From the NCBI GenBank assembly GCA_033557465.1, contig CM066045.1, forward strand, positions 132,267,596 to 132,331,595: 64,000 nucleotides of DNA, given 5' to 3'. Position 1 is the first letter of the stretch; each line of letters starts with the position of its first letter. Shown piece after piece: positions 19,656-29,899 of this stretch. The position numbers and the translations under genes were made by a program. The stretch comes from Ichthyophis bannanicus (Eukaryota > Chordata > Amphibia > Gymnophiona > Ichthyophiidae). Under the pieces are notes generated by a model. It worked only from the letters and a program-made list of their open reading frames with translations. It was not told where the DNA came from and ran no database searches.

Positions 19656-19968
19656 GAAAGGGAGGTCAAAGGTTGTTATTCCAAAGACTCAATGGTGGTT
19701 TTAAAAGTAATTTTTTGTTGTGTATTTTAAATAGTGTAAAGGAATTAGATAGTCTAGTTAAAAGGGTGCAGCTAGTACAGTGACTGCTCGTAGTGTTATG
19801 TGCTCTGTGAAAACGTACAGACCACTATGTTATATTCAAGCCTGGAAGTCAGGAATGTCTACAGTAAACCTCGTTTTAAATGAAGATATCTAATAATCTG
19901 AAAGGATACAGTAAACATATTAAATAGCATTTATGTAGAAGATAAGTTGAGCCAGTAAATATGTTTTA
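19656..19968. other. AT-rich remnant, probably PLE-3
   Basis: No gene seen. The part 19755-19880 resembles 15266-15414. DIRS copy 4 begins at 19969. Confidence 0.45.
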
Positions 19969-21731
19969 TTCTCCAGGACCAAGCAGGAAGCAGTCCTCAC
20001 ATATGGGTGATGTCGGCGCCGACGGAGCCCTCGTGCGGAGCATTTCCCCAGCTTTCAAAGAAAGCCTTTGGGAATGCAGTGCGCATGTGCGGTCCCGTTC
20101 CCACCCAAGGGTGCCATCTTGCTCATTCTTTCTTTTTCCACGGAGTCCAACGGACATAGTTCGTGTCACCCAGTAAAAAGTTGATTTTTCTGCGATTTTT
20201 TGCGTCACTTTATCCGGTTCGACGCCAGTTCCCCCATCCCGCCTCGGCTCGGTACAGAGGTATCAAGCCCGGAACTTATTTTTCGTTTTTTTTCCTTTGT
20301 GACTAGCGTTTGCGCTTTTTCTGTAATTTTCACTGGCAGCCCTGTCTTTTGACCTTGCAGGGGCCCTTTTTCCCCCGATGGCTGCCAGCGGGTTTAAGAA
20401 ATGTGATCGGTGCAAGAAACTTATGTCTCTCACCAACACACACGACTGCTGCCTCCGATGCCTCTGGCCCGACCATGACCCGCTGGCCTGTGGCCCGTGC
20501 GGCAAGATGTCGTCAAAGGCGCTTTGAGCCGTCAGCATCAACGTGAAACAATTTTTTTGGAGTCTGCGTCCGGCCGTTCCCGGACTTCGTCAGAGGCCTC
20601 GACATCTCGGGAGTCTGACCCCGAGCGCCGTCATGGGTCCTCTGAAAGGGGGTTTTCCGCCCGGGAGCACAAAAGGAAGAAGAAGCTCGTGAGGGCGTTG
20701 TCAGTGGAGGCACCTGGATCCTCGAGGGCCAGGTCGCGCAGCCCTGACCACCGTCCCGGGCTCTCGGAGTCAGAGCGGCCAACCAAACTGCCTTGCCTAG
20801 AGCTGGAGTCCCCGAGTTAGGTAACATCGATTGTCCTCGTGGACTCTCCTCCGGGAGAACCGATGTCGGGCCCGATGCCGTCGGGGCCCGAGTCGGGGGC
20901 TGCAGAGTCTCCTGAGCTCGGTCTCAGGTTGACGGCCCTGGAGAGCAGCCTGGCTGCCTTCATGGAGCAGCCGCGGGTACTGATCGCCGACCTCGACATC
21001 TAAGTCGACCCCGAAGGCCGAGCCGATCCTCGAGTCCATCAAGTCTCGAGTTGATCCTCGGCCGAGGTCTCCCTCGACCTCCCATGTGGGGCCGAGGTCG
21101 TCGATGCCGGTGCACTCGGCGTCGGGGCGGGTGGCATCGAGGCCCACACAGCCAGAGCCTCTCGACGACGACTCAGAGTCGTTGTCGTGGGAGACGTAGG
21201 ACGAGGAGTCTCTTGACACCTTCCGGACCCGGTGCGTCCCGTCGGACTCCCCGGAGTCCAAGCCTCGAAGAAGGTTCTCCCCGGAGGATTCCCGGTTCTC
21301 GGACTTCGTCAGGGACATGGCCAAGGATTTGGCATTCCCAGCGGAGGCCGAGGAGGAGCCTCGAGCCGAAGAGCTCGATGCCCTCCAGTATGACTTTCCT
21401 CCGAAGGAAGCCTTTACTGTTTCGGTTCCTCCGATGCTGGAACGGCTTCTCTTCTGTATGTGGGAGGCACCGGCCTCGGCGCCAGTTCTTAGCAAGCAGG
21501 TCAATTCCATTTATCGAGTCCGTAAGAGCCCTGGGTTCCAGAAGGCGCAGCTACTGCACAACTCCATGGTTGTGGAATCAGCCATGCACAGGCTGAAAAG
21601 TCAAAAGATGCACTCCTCTGTGCCTCCCGGCCGGGAGGCCCAGAACCTGGATGCCCTCGGTAGAAAGTGTTTCCAGGGTTCTATGCTGTCTTGCCATGTC
21701 CAGACCTACCAGTTGTACATGGGCATGTACC
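19969..21731 (+). mobile_element. DIRS-A copy 4, left segment
   Basis: The segment starts at the canonical left terminus TTCTCCAGGACCAAGCAGG. The left inverted repeat runs to about 20128 and contains GTCGGCGCCGAC. Gag follows and is cut after the codons for LYMGMY by PLE-1. The element resumes at 35204 and, I infer, again at about 62896. Confidence 0.88.
20378..21731 (+). pseudogene. DIRS gag, copy 4, N-terminal and central part
   Basis: The ATG at 20378 starts MAASGFKKCDRCKKLMSL. The Cys/His module has one change (CLWPDH for CLGPDH). A TGA where other copies have an Arg codon ends the first frame after about 49 codons. Gag sequence continues in the frame 20497-20820 (SRQHQRETIF..., Ser/Arg-rich), then in 21317-21730 with PPMLERLLFCMWEAP, SQKMHSSVPPGREAQ and YQLYMGMY. 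PLE-1 interrupts there. Confidence 0.8.
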
Positions 21732-21732
21732 C

Positions 21733-22915
21733 ACGGGAACACAGAGAGGCAAGAGACGTGGATGGACACAGATGCCTTTATTAAGTCCCCTACGCGTTTC
21801 GGCCTAAGCCTTCCTCAGGGGGATATACTTAAACATGCAAACACAAACATATAAAATAGTGTTAAATAATATGTAAAATAGGAAATAGTGAATTAAAACA
21901 GGCATGTAACACTTATGAACATGCATACAAATACATCCATTGAAAATAAAATCATACTTACAATGATTGTTATAAAATAATGAATATAGTGTAAGAAATA
22001 AATAAATAATAAGTCTTAAAATCATAAAGATATTAAAAATATTAAATAATTAAAAATATAAATATATTGTAAAAGAGAACACTGAATTTAAACGCTAAAA
22101 ACAAAGGCGTAGGGCAGACATGCACCACTATACAAACCAAACTGAACACAAAAACTCTACTTACAAGGCACTATTAGTGAAGGAACACGAATTGTGGAAA
22201 TAGCGTGTAGCTTCTTCACCTTTTACAATACTAAAGTATATAAATATATAAATAAATAAACAATAAATGAAATAAGTATATGAATAAAAAGGATACAAAT
22301 AAAGAACATTGCATAAACATATACATAGAACACAATGAATTCTTTTAAAAAGATATTTTAAAAGTGGCAAAGATAACACTTAAAAAACTTATGAAAGGAA
22401 ATGTGATAATAAATACCATAAGGGTGAATAATATTCAGCACGTGATGGCACTCAAGTAAACTCACTATAAAAGTGAACGTATTATAAAACTTGTACTAAA
22501 AACGTTCTGAAGGTTACCTTGCCTTGATCAAATCAGGTACGAAAATCACTGTGTAATGAAAATGAACGCCTGTTAAAACATGCTGTGAAAACTTAGTACC
22601 ATGAAACAAAACAAAAGAAATAAAAGGAATAAAAAGAATACCAAACAATGCTTTGTATACATGGTAATCTAACGCACATACTTCTCAATGAAGCCAGTTT
22701 CCTCCTGGAGCATGGGAAAGGCTCCCCGCGTATCTGCGGACTAATTTAAATTGAAAAATATATAAATGAAGGTTCTTCCTAAAAACACTGGGGAATTGAT
22801 ATGCTTAAAAATGATCACATGCTTTGTGAACTCCATGTCGTTAGTCAGAAAGGCAGTGATATCAAGACCGGATTCTACAATAAAAACACTGTTATAAGGT
22901 GTGAGTAAGGATGAG
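21733..22915 (-). repeat. PLE-1 left pseudo-LTR (inverted)
   Basis: This is the reverse complement of about 33990-35164. It includes GGATGGACACAGATGCCTTT, the hammerhead-like block and a long AT-rich tail down to CAATAAAAACACTGTTATAA. Penelope elements commonly carry a second, inverted partial copy at the 5' side. Confidence 0.85.
21787..21824 (-). ncRNA. hammerhead-ribozyme-like motif (PLE-1 left)
   Basis: The minus strand reads TCCCC, CTGAGGA, A, GGC-TTAG-GCC, GAAA, CGCG, TA, GGGGA. This is identical in layout to the right copy (35074-35111) and differs in the stem II loop from the PLE-3 copy. Confidence 0.62.
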
Positions 22916-22944
22916 TTTTCTGGTTACCATAACAAGTTAGTATT

Positions 22945-23539
22945 GGTTACCCTAGACATAGTATCTCTATACTAACATTCCCCAGAAAGCAGCTATTGAA
23001 ATGTTAGCAAATACATTAATTCGCAGACCCAAGCCGGTGCGTATTCCAACTTTTTACCATGTCCAATTAGCCTCTTTGGCTGTGACTGAGAATTTTTTCT
23101 GCTTTAAAGGAATATTCTACAAACAAATCAAAGGAGTGGCTATGGGGTCACCTATGGCCCCAGATGTGGCTAACTTGTATGTGACTGACTTTGAGGATAA
23201 ATTCATGAAGACACACCCGTTTAAAAAGCATGTTAGCTTATGGAAAAGATACATTGATGATATTTTGATAATATGGGACGGCACAGAGATTTTATTACAA
23301 GAATTTTTGGAATGGATAAATAGTTTGGATCCCAATTTGCAGTTTGAGGGTAACTTCAGTACAGATAGCATAGCGTTTTTAGATTTAAATATTAGGAAAG
23401 GTAAGGATGGCTTTAACACAGAGTTATATCGCAAGCCAACGGATCGCAACACACTTTTACGATACGATAGTTACCATAACGCTTCCTTAAAAAACAATTT
23501 GCCAATTAGCCAGTTCCTAAGAATAAAAAGACTGTGTAC
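22945..23539 (+). pseudogene. Penelope reverse transcriptase, 5'-truncated
   Basis: The coding trace opens with LVTLDIVSLY (RT motif A, with a 2-nt loss before TNIPQKAAIE). It continues in the frame from 23001 with FCFKGIFYKQIKGVAMGSPM, ANLYVTDFED, RYIDDILIIWDG (catalytic DD) and LYRKPTDRNTLLRYDSYHN, all hallmarks of Penelope-type RT, which is related to telomerase. The 5' half of the RT is missing, replaced by the inverted pseudo-LTR. The end is cut by a putative LTR at 23540. Confidence 0.87.
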
Positions 23540-25095
23540 TGTCAGACGGCTGCCTGGGTGAGAATCTTCACAGTCTTGGCAAGTGCATATATCTATATGA
23601 TTTGCAAGGGATTGTGGGCAATGCAGTTCATTCACACCAGACACAGCTGCTCACAATAATTAGTTGTGCTTTTGGGTAAAGCCAATAAGATATTTATTTA
23701 TGGGGTTATTTCTCCCAACACAGATATGCTTGGTAGCACATAAATCAGGTTACTTGCTTTCAGTGTTAAACTTGGAAAAACAAAATCAAGAAAACAACAT
23801 TTGAACTTGTCAGGCAATCAAAGCAAAAGAAATAAGACCTGGTTGATAACAAACTGGTCTTTTCTGTAGGCTTAGCTAATATTTTCTTGGCATGTATCAA
23901 ACAACAAACCAAAAGCCACAAAGAAGGAAAAAAACTGTTCTTTTCAGGTAAACTTCTTATATCTTCCCACATAGATTCAGAAGTGATTCTCTTAGAGCTC
24001 ACAAGCAATTAGGTAAGGCTCAATTGCTAGCAGTTATCCAGCTGAAACCCCTTAGCTGGCTTGCTTTCTACTGCGTGGCTAAAAATCCTACTCATGAGCT
24101 TTTCTGAGTAGATTAAAGAACAAGTTTGTATTTCTTTGTGATGGTTGCTGTACTTTATAACAGAAAATCACCAAAGGAGTTTAGACAGAGAGCAGTCCAT
24201 GTAAACAGATTCTTCATCTGCTATCATTCCCTCTTCTTCAACAAGCATGGGTTCAATATCATGGATTGGCACAGATGAATCTCCCAATGGAGTACTTTCA
24301 GGGGAATACTTGTTTCCCTGCTGTCTTTCAAGGTTATAGCTAGGGCATAGATCAGTGTTCATACCTGAGCTTCCATTGCTGTTAGAGTTCCTCTCTATAT
24401 AGCCTGGCCAGTATGTAGTCCAGTTCTTATGTCCAGCCTTCCAATCCAGATCCCTGGACACTGGATCTCTCTTCACATACCTTCTGGCACGGGTCTTAGG
24501 GTCCCTTCCACGTGCAGCCGTCTCCCTCACAGGTACCGTCTGGAGATTCCTAGCTCTGCAGCACCATTCCTCTGGCTTTCCCCAGTCCAATGGTGTATGC
24601 TGGCCCTTGGAATGCCTCCCAGTATAGGTACTGCTCTGGACTCTTCTAGACCTCTCAAAGGCTTTTCTCCTCTTTCTTCCAAAGGGTTTCTTTCCCTCTC
24701 TGTCCGTCCGGTTTGGCTTCTGCTTCTGATCATCCTCTTGATGATGAAGATGATCAAGCTCAAGCTGATTCTCAGGATCCTTCTCTGTAGAATAAACTCT
24801 ACCTTTATTCTGCTTAGATGAGTGCTCCTCCCTAACACAGCGCAGCTGTGCTGAATCAGGCCCTGCCCTTTGAGATGAGTGCTTAGGGATTACCTCATAG
24901 CCCTCCTGATTGAACACACGTGTCCCCACTTCAGCTCCTCTAGTGGCTGTTGGAAACCTGGTGCATTCTGGGACTGGTAGTCTTTTATGGGAAGATTCTG
25001 TTTTCTTATTTCTACCAGAACTGACAGGTTGCTTGTTCAGTCACTTCACCTTTTCTATAGCTCCTTCCTGAGCTATGATAAGCTTCCTTATCACA
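23540..25095 (-). mobile_element. putative solo LTR, 1.56 kb, with ORF
   Basis: A TGTCAG...ATCACA unit sits between GTAC (23536-23539) and GTAC (25096-25099), a 4-bp duplication that interrupts the Penelope ORF. On the minus strand a TATAAAG lies near 24150 and AATAAA near 23695, which gives a plausible U3-R-U5 order. No internal retroviral genes are present, as expected for a solo LTR left by recombination. Strand and LTR status are inferred from these signals. Confidence 0.65.
24168..25040 (-). CDS. unrecognised ORF in the U3 region of the solo LTR
   Basis: The frame is open for about 291 codons from just inside the LTR edge to a stop at 24168. No ATG is seen until MNTDLCPSYN, about 64 codons from the end. 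The product would be strongly charged: a Lys/Arg-rich middle (GREGKKPFGRKRRKAFER-type content) and an acidic C-terminus with MLVEEEGMIADEESVYMD. I do not recognise it. Several retroviruses have accessory genes that run into U3 (known for spumaviruses and MMTV). The basic-then-acidic layout would suit a transactivator, but that is speculation. Confidence 0.4.
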   Translation of the reverse strand: MNKQPVSSGRNKKTESSHKRLPVPECTRFPTATRGAEVGTRVFNQEGYEVIPKHSSQRAGPDSAQLRCVREEHSSKQNKGRVYSTEKDPENQLELDHLHHQEDDQKQKPNRTDREGKKPFGRKRRKAFERSRRVQSSTYTGRHSKGQHTPLDWGKPEEWCCRARNLQTVPVRETAARGRDPKTRARRYVKRDPVSRDLDWKAGHKNWTTYWPGYIERNSNSNGSSGMNTDLCPSYNLERQQGNKYSPESTPLGDSSVPIHDIEPMLVEEEGMIADEESVYMDCSLSKLLW

Positions 25096-25099
25096 GTAC

Positions 25100-25672
25100 T
25101 AATGAGGTTGACTTTGAGAAACATGCGGCTGATATGCATCAGAGATTTGTGAAACGAGGATACCCTAAGAGATGCATTAAAAAAGCATTCTATAGGGCCT
25201 GCACAACAGAACGTAAAAATCTTTTACATAAAAAAGAACGCCAGAAGGAGGATAAAATTGTCTGTTCCCTTACCTTTTCGCAATATTCTAAGGAGATTTC
25301 CAACATATTAAAACAGGAATGGTACCTTTTGACTGGGGTTTCCAATTTTGCTTCTAAAAGAATCATGGTGGCTTATAAACGTAACTCAAATTTGGCTAAT
25401 ACATTGGTCCCGTCTACTCTTACGTATTATAGACCACCACCTAAGATAAGAGGACATTATCCTTGTGGCATCTGTTCTGTGTGTATTCATACCCTTACAG
25501 TTAAGCAAGTATACACTCATCCAGTTACACAGCGTAAATTTTACATAAATCACTTCTCAAACTGTAAAACAGAAAAGGCTATTTATTTAATAATATGTCC
25601 ATGTAATTTAATATATATAGGAAAAACCAAACGGCAGGTCCGCACACGGATTATAGAGCATAGAAGCTGTTT
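25100..25672 (+). pseudogene. Penelope linker and GIY-YIG endonuclease part
   Basis: The Penelope frame continues after the LTR insertion: TNEVDFEKHAADMHQRFVKR GYP-type linker, SNILKQEWYLL, a CXXC pair in GHYPCGICSVC, then AIYLIICPCNLIYIGKTKRQ and VRTRIIEHRS, the GIY-YIG-type endonuclease motif with the conserved Arg and His region. The endonuclease is cut by the L2 insertion at about 25672. Confidence 0.85.
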
Positions 25673-26462
25673 ATTTTATTTATTTATTTATTTACAGTCT
25701 CTTATATACCGCACTATTCAGCATCAGCGCGGTTCACATGGAACAAAATGCTCAGTACATTTAACACGTATGAGTTTACAGGTAACAGGGTATAAATAAC
25801 TTGGATAACCGGGGAAACTATTTACAAAACATACTACATGGAATCATATACACAGAAGATACATAGGGAAACCAGCCCACTATAGGAATGAATATCACAC
25901 TTGGTGAGTTGTTGATATACCTTAGATTTATCTGGGACTGGTATCAGTGGGTGTTATCAGGCTCTAGGTGACGCCATTGAGTTCTATAAGGTATTTGTTG
26001 AAGAGGTGGCATTTGAGGGCTTTCCTAAACTGTGTCAGGCTCCTAATAACCCGGATATCAGGGGGTAGTGCATTCCAGCATATTGGGGCACTGAGACTGA
26101 ATGCTCTGTTGGCTGTCGATTTAGTGCAAGTAGTAAGTTCCCTCGGGATTTTGAGGGAGTTTATAGCCATGGATCTCCTTGCTCTATTTGGAGATGTGCT
26201 ATGGATAAGTGAGGATAAGGATGCCGATGTGAGATTATTGACAGCTTTAAAAGTAATTATCAAGGTCTTGAAAACTATTCTAGCTTGAATAGGAAGCCAA
26301 TGCAACTGTATCAGCAGGGGCGTAATGTGGTCGTACCTGGAGGCTCCATGGATGACTCTTGCTGCCGCGTTCATGGCTAGCTGAAGCGGGTTTAATGTAG
26401 ATTGGGGAAGACCTTGTAATATGGCGTTGGCATAGTCGAAATGGGGTATAACCAACGCCTGG
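25672..26462 (-). mobile_element. 5'-truncated L2-type LINE
   Basis: A TTTATTTATTTATTTATTTA tail and TATATACCGCACTATTCAGC 3' end are followed on the minus strand by the end of an L2-type RT ORF. It lies within the Penelope endonuclease. No clear target duplication was found. Confidence 0.82.
25964..26455 (-). pseudogene. L2-type RT C-terminal fragment
   Basis: FDYANAILQGLPQSTLNPLQ, then ARVIHGASRYDHITPLL, LHWLPIQARIVFKTLI and a terminal WNALPPDIRVIRSLTQFRKA form the typical L2-family C-terminal region after the polymerase core. The RT catalytic part and endonuclease are absent because of 5' truncation. 163 codons without a stop. Confidence 0.85.
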
Positions 26463-26719
26463 AAGATTGTCCGGAAATCAGTTGGAATCAGTTGTTGCAG
26501 AGGAAGGAAGAAGAAAGTCCATTAGTCTTACACTGGATAGAGAAACAACATACCATTCAGGGTTTGAAATATATGGTTATCAAAACAGTCATTCCCAGTT
26601 GGAGAGGGGGTGATTTTGACAGAACTCTATTAAGATTGGAACAGAGGTTCATTTATGAATTCAATAGCCTCACACCAAATGGTTTGAACGAGGAAGTTGA
26701 TTTAGCAGTTTTTTTATGA
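26463..26719 (+). pseudogene. Penelope C-terminal segment
   Basis: After the L2 insertion the Penelope protein resumes: LVLHWIEKQHTIQGLKYMVI, PSWRGGDFDRTLLRLEQRF and LTPNGLNEEVD, the conserved Penelope C-terminal block ending in a GLNE-type motif. The frame ends at 26719. Confidence 0.8.
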
Positions 26720-27571
26720 CTGGTTCACACAATTTTATGAGTACTCATAACAGGATTCATTTTTTAGGGTAAAACATTTTTTTAGGGTACAAATTTAGCT
26801 AAGAGGGCAGTTGTTCAATTTGATTATATATGATGTTTGTAATTATCAATTTTAGGTGATAGTCCTTTACAAATACACCAATATGCCCATTTTAGGTTTA
26901 CAAACTGTTTACTCAAGGTGCATTATTATCGCTCTAATGTTGATTATACATTCTGGAGTAGATTAGTTATGTGATCGCTTCAGCACACAGTATGATGTCC
27001 CTTCTATAGTGAAATCATCCACAACTGATTTTACTACGATTGAATTCGTCCCAGGCATGTTTTTAGTTGATTACAATAAATGTTTATATAGCCACGCACA
27101 AAACACTTTAGTTATGATGCACACATAATGAGTTCTTACTTAGTGTCCTTTTTACGTGCATGAGGTTTCTATTTTTCAACTGATGTTTAGGACTTTGACC
27201 CCTCGAGGATTGTTTGACATATTGTAATTTCAAATGGTCCATGATTGGTACCCTTTGGTTGCCTATTTTAAGTTTTTTGCTCCAGGTGTTTGATTCCAAA
27301 TGCACGGTTGGTATAGTCGGAAACTGCGTCATCAAGCAGAACACGCCCACTTCTTACGTTACTTAAGGTTTCAGTTTTGGATCTCAGTTCCTTTAGTGTT
27401 GTATTGACACGTTCGTTCTTAGAGGAATCAGCCCACAAGTGAGCTTCAAGGGAGAATTGTTTCTCGTCGTTTTTTCTTATCGTTTTTTACATAGATTTTG
27501 AGCCAGTTATTTCATGACTGTTTTGGCGCGAAAGTCGGCGTTTTTATAAAGACAATGCAATAGATGGGTTT
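26720..27571 (+). other. PLE-1 3' region, no gene seen
   Basis: AT-rich sequence between the Penelope stop and DIRS copy 5. No coding signal or recognised repeat. Confidence 0.5.
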
Positions 27572-27977
27572 TTCTCCAGGACCAAGCAGGAAGTCAGTCC
27601 TCACTTATGGGTGACGTCGGCGCCGACGGAGCCCTCGCGGAGCAATTTTCCCCAGCTTTCAAAGAAAGCCTTTGGGAATTGCAGCGCGCATGCGCGGTCG
27701 TCTTCTTCCCGCCCGAGGGTGCCATCTTAGCCAGTCTTCTTTTTTTCCGCGGAGCCCTACAGACGTCCCCGTCTTGTCCCCGCGAAAAAGTCGATTTTAT
27801 TCATTATTTTATCCTTTTTTCCTTCGGTTCGACGCCGATCGTTTTCCCGCCCGGACTCGCGACGCCGGTCACGAGTCCTCTTACTTTTTTTCGGTTTTTC
27901 TGACTTTGTCAGCTTTCGTTTTCGATTTTTCCCTGGCAGCCCGGTCCTTTGACCTCGCAGGGGCCCTTTTTCCCCCG

Positions 27978-29899
27978 ATGGCTGCCAGTGGCTTTAAGCG
28001 GTGTGGTCAGTGTGACCGAAATATGTCACTAACTGACACACACGACTTTTGCCTCCGCTGCCTGGGCCCGGATCATGAGGAACTGATCTGTGGGCCCTGC
28101 GGCAAAATGTCCTCCAAAGCGTTGAGAAGTCGGCGGCATCAGCGTGATCGAATCTTCGCTGACCCCAGCCGTACCCGGACCTCGTCGGAGGCCTCCGCGT
28201 CAAAAGGCTCCAGCTCGGACCGTCGCCGGAGTTCCTCCGACCGGGGTTCTCCCTCCGGGGACCATCGTCGGACGGTGAAACCCGCGAGGGCGGCGTCGGT
28301 GGACGCTCCTGGTTCCGCGAGGGCCAGGTCGCATAGCCCCGATAGCCGCCCCGGGTCCTTGGAGAAGGAACACCTCCCGAAGCGACCTCGCCTGGAGTCG
28401 GAGATGCCTGCTCGGGTAAGTCCTGTAGTCCTTCTGGACTCGCCTCCGCGACAGCCGACGTCGGGCCGACGCCGTCGGGGCCCGAGTCGGGGGCTGCTGG
28501 GTCACCTGAGCTCGGACTCAGGTTGACGGCCTTGGAGAGCAGACTGTCTGCCTTCATGGACCAGCAGCGGGCACTGCTCGCTGGCCTCGCTGGCGCCGCT
28601 GCCCCGACCGCCGGGACGTCGACGTCCAAGTCGACCCCGGAGACCGAGCCGATCCTCGAGTCGATGAGAACTCGAGTCGATCCTCGGTCGAGGTCACCCT
28701 CGGCCTCCTGTTCGGGACCGAGGTCGCCGACGCCGACTCCCTCGGCGTCGGGGCGGCAGGCGCCGCGCCCTGCCCGGACCGACCCCACCGAGTCCTCGTC
28801 GGAGTCGGTCTGGGAGTCTGAAGAGGAGGAGTCACCTGATTCTTTCCGGACTCGGTGTGTCCCCTCGGACTCACCGGAGTCCGAGCCTCGGAAGCAGTCC
28901 CCCCCGGAGGATGCCCGGTTCTCGGACTTCGTTAGGGATATGGCCAAGGCTTTGGCCTTCCCTGCGGATCCCGAGGAGGAACCTCGAGCCGAAGAGCTCG
29001 ACGCCCTCCAGTATGACTCTCCCGCGAGGGAACACTTTACTGTACCGGTTCCTCCTATGCTGGAACGACTACTCTTCCGCATGTGGGAGAGTCCGGCCTC
29101 CTCGCCGGTCCTGAGCAAGCGGGTCGATTCTATCTATCGAGTCCGCAAGAGCCCTGGCTTTCAAAAGGCACAGCTACCACACCATTCCATGGTAGTGGAA
29201 TCGGCCATGCATCGTCTTAAGAGTCAGAAGATGCACTCCTCGGTGCCTCCTGGCAGGGAGGCCCGTAACCTGGATGGCCTTGGTAAGAAGTGTTTCCAGG
29301 GATCTATGCTCGCATGTCGTGTCCAGACTTACCAGCTATACATGGGCATGTATCTCCGGGATCTGGCTAAAGAGCTAGCCGGATTCTCCGCTGGTTTGTC
29401 CGAGGAACCCTTGCGGAGGTTCCTGGCCTTGTCCACTGGCATTCGGGAATGCTCAAAGTTCATGTCCCGAGCAGCCTATGATGGCTTTGAAGCATCGGCT
29501 CGAGTGGCCGCAGCCGGCATCGGTGCCCGCCGACAGGCTTGGCTTCAGTCGTCAGACCTTGAGCCCTGGGTGCAGGACAAGTTGGTCGATGTCCCCTGCC
29601 GAGGCGAAAACCTCTTTGGCAAGCCCATGGCGGAAAAGGCTGCACAAATTGAGACTGAGACTCTCACCAGGACCAGGCTTTCTAGGAAGACCTCCGCCCC
29701 TTCCCAGAAAAAGAAGGGCTCGGGGAAAAAGTCCTTTTACCCGAGGAAGGCGGCTGCCTACAAACAATACCCCCATTATCAGGCCCCTGCAGCTCCCCAA
29801 CAGGGCCAGCAGGCCAAGGGACGGGGTAACGGGTCCCGTAGGCAGCAAGCCCCCAAGCCTGCACCACCAGCCCCTGCTCAGCAGGGTGGGGGTTTTTGA
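27978..29899 (+). pseudogene. DIRS gag, copy 5 (one frameshift)
   Basis: The ATG at 27978 starts MAASGFKRCGQCDRNMSL with the Cys/His module (CGQC, THDFC, CLGPDH, CGPCGKM). A Ser/Arg/Pro-rich stretch follows. One C is missing near 28467 relative to copies 4 and 7, which shifts the frame. The rest is open at 28523-29899: LTALESRLSAFMDQQRALLA, PPMLERLLFRMWESP, SQKMHSSVPPGREARN, YQLYMGMYLRDLAKELAGF and PCRGENLFGKPMAEKAAQ. It ends GGT-TTT-TGA-C (stop 29897-29899). Confidence 0.88.

Noticed and set aside
24168..24929. Host gene exon in the 23.5-25.1 kb insert
   Set aside because: The insert has TG...CA ends and a 4-bp duplication within a Penelope ORF, which fits an LTR better than host sequence; no splice sites were evident.
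25100..25672. Free-standing GIY-YIG homing endonuclease
   Set aside because: The motif is in frame with Penelope RT and the conserved Penelope C-terminus, so it is the element's own endonuclease.
27994..29118. 374-codon minus-strand ORF over DIRS gag
   Set aside because: It is the antisense shadow of a GC- and Ser-rich gag. Similar minus-strand shadows appear over gag in copies 2, 4, 6 and 7 and share no protein-like motifs beyond the mirrored gag.
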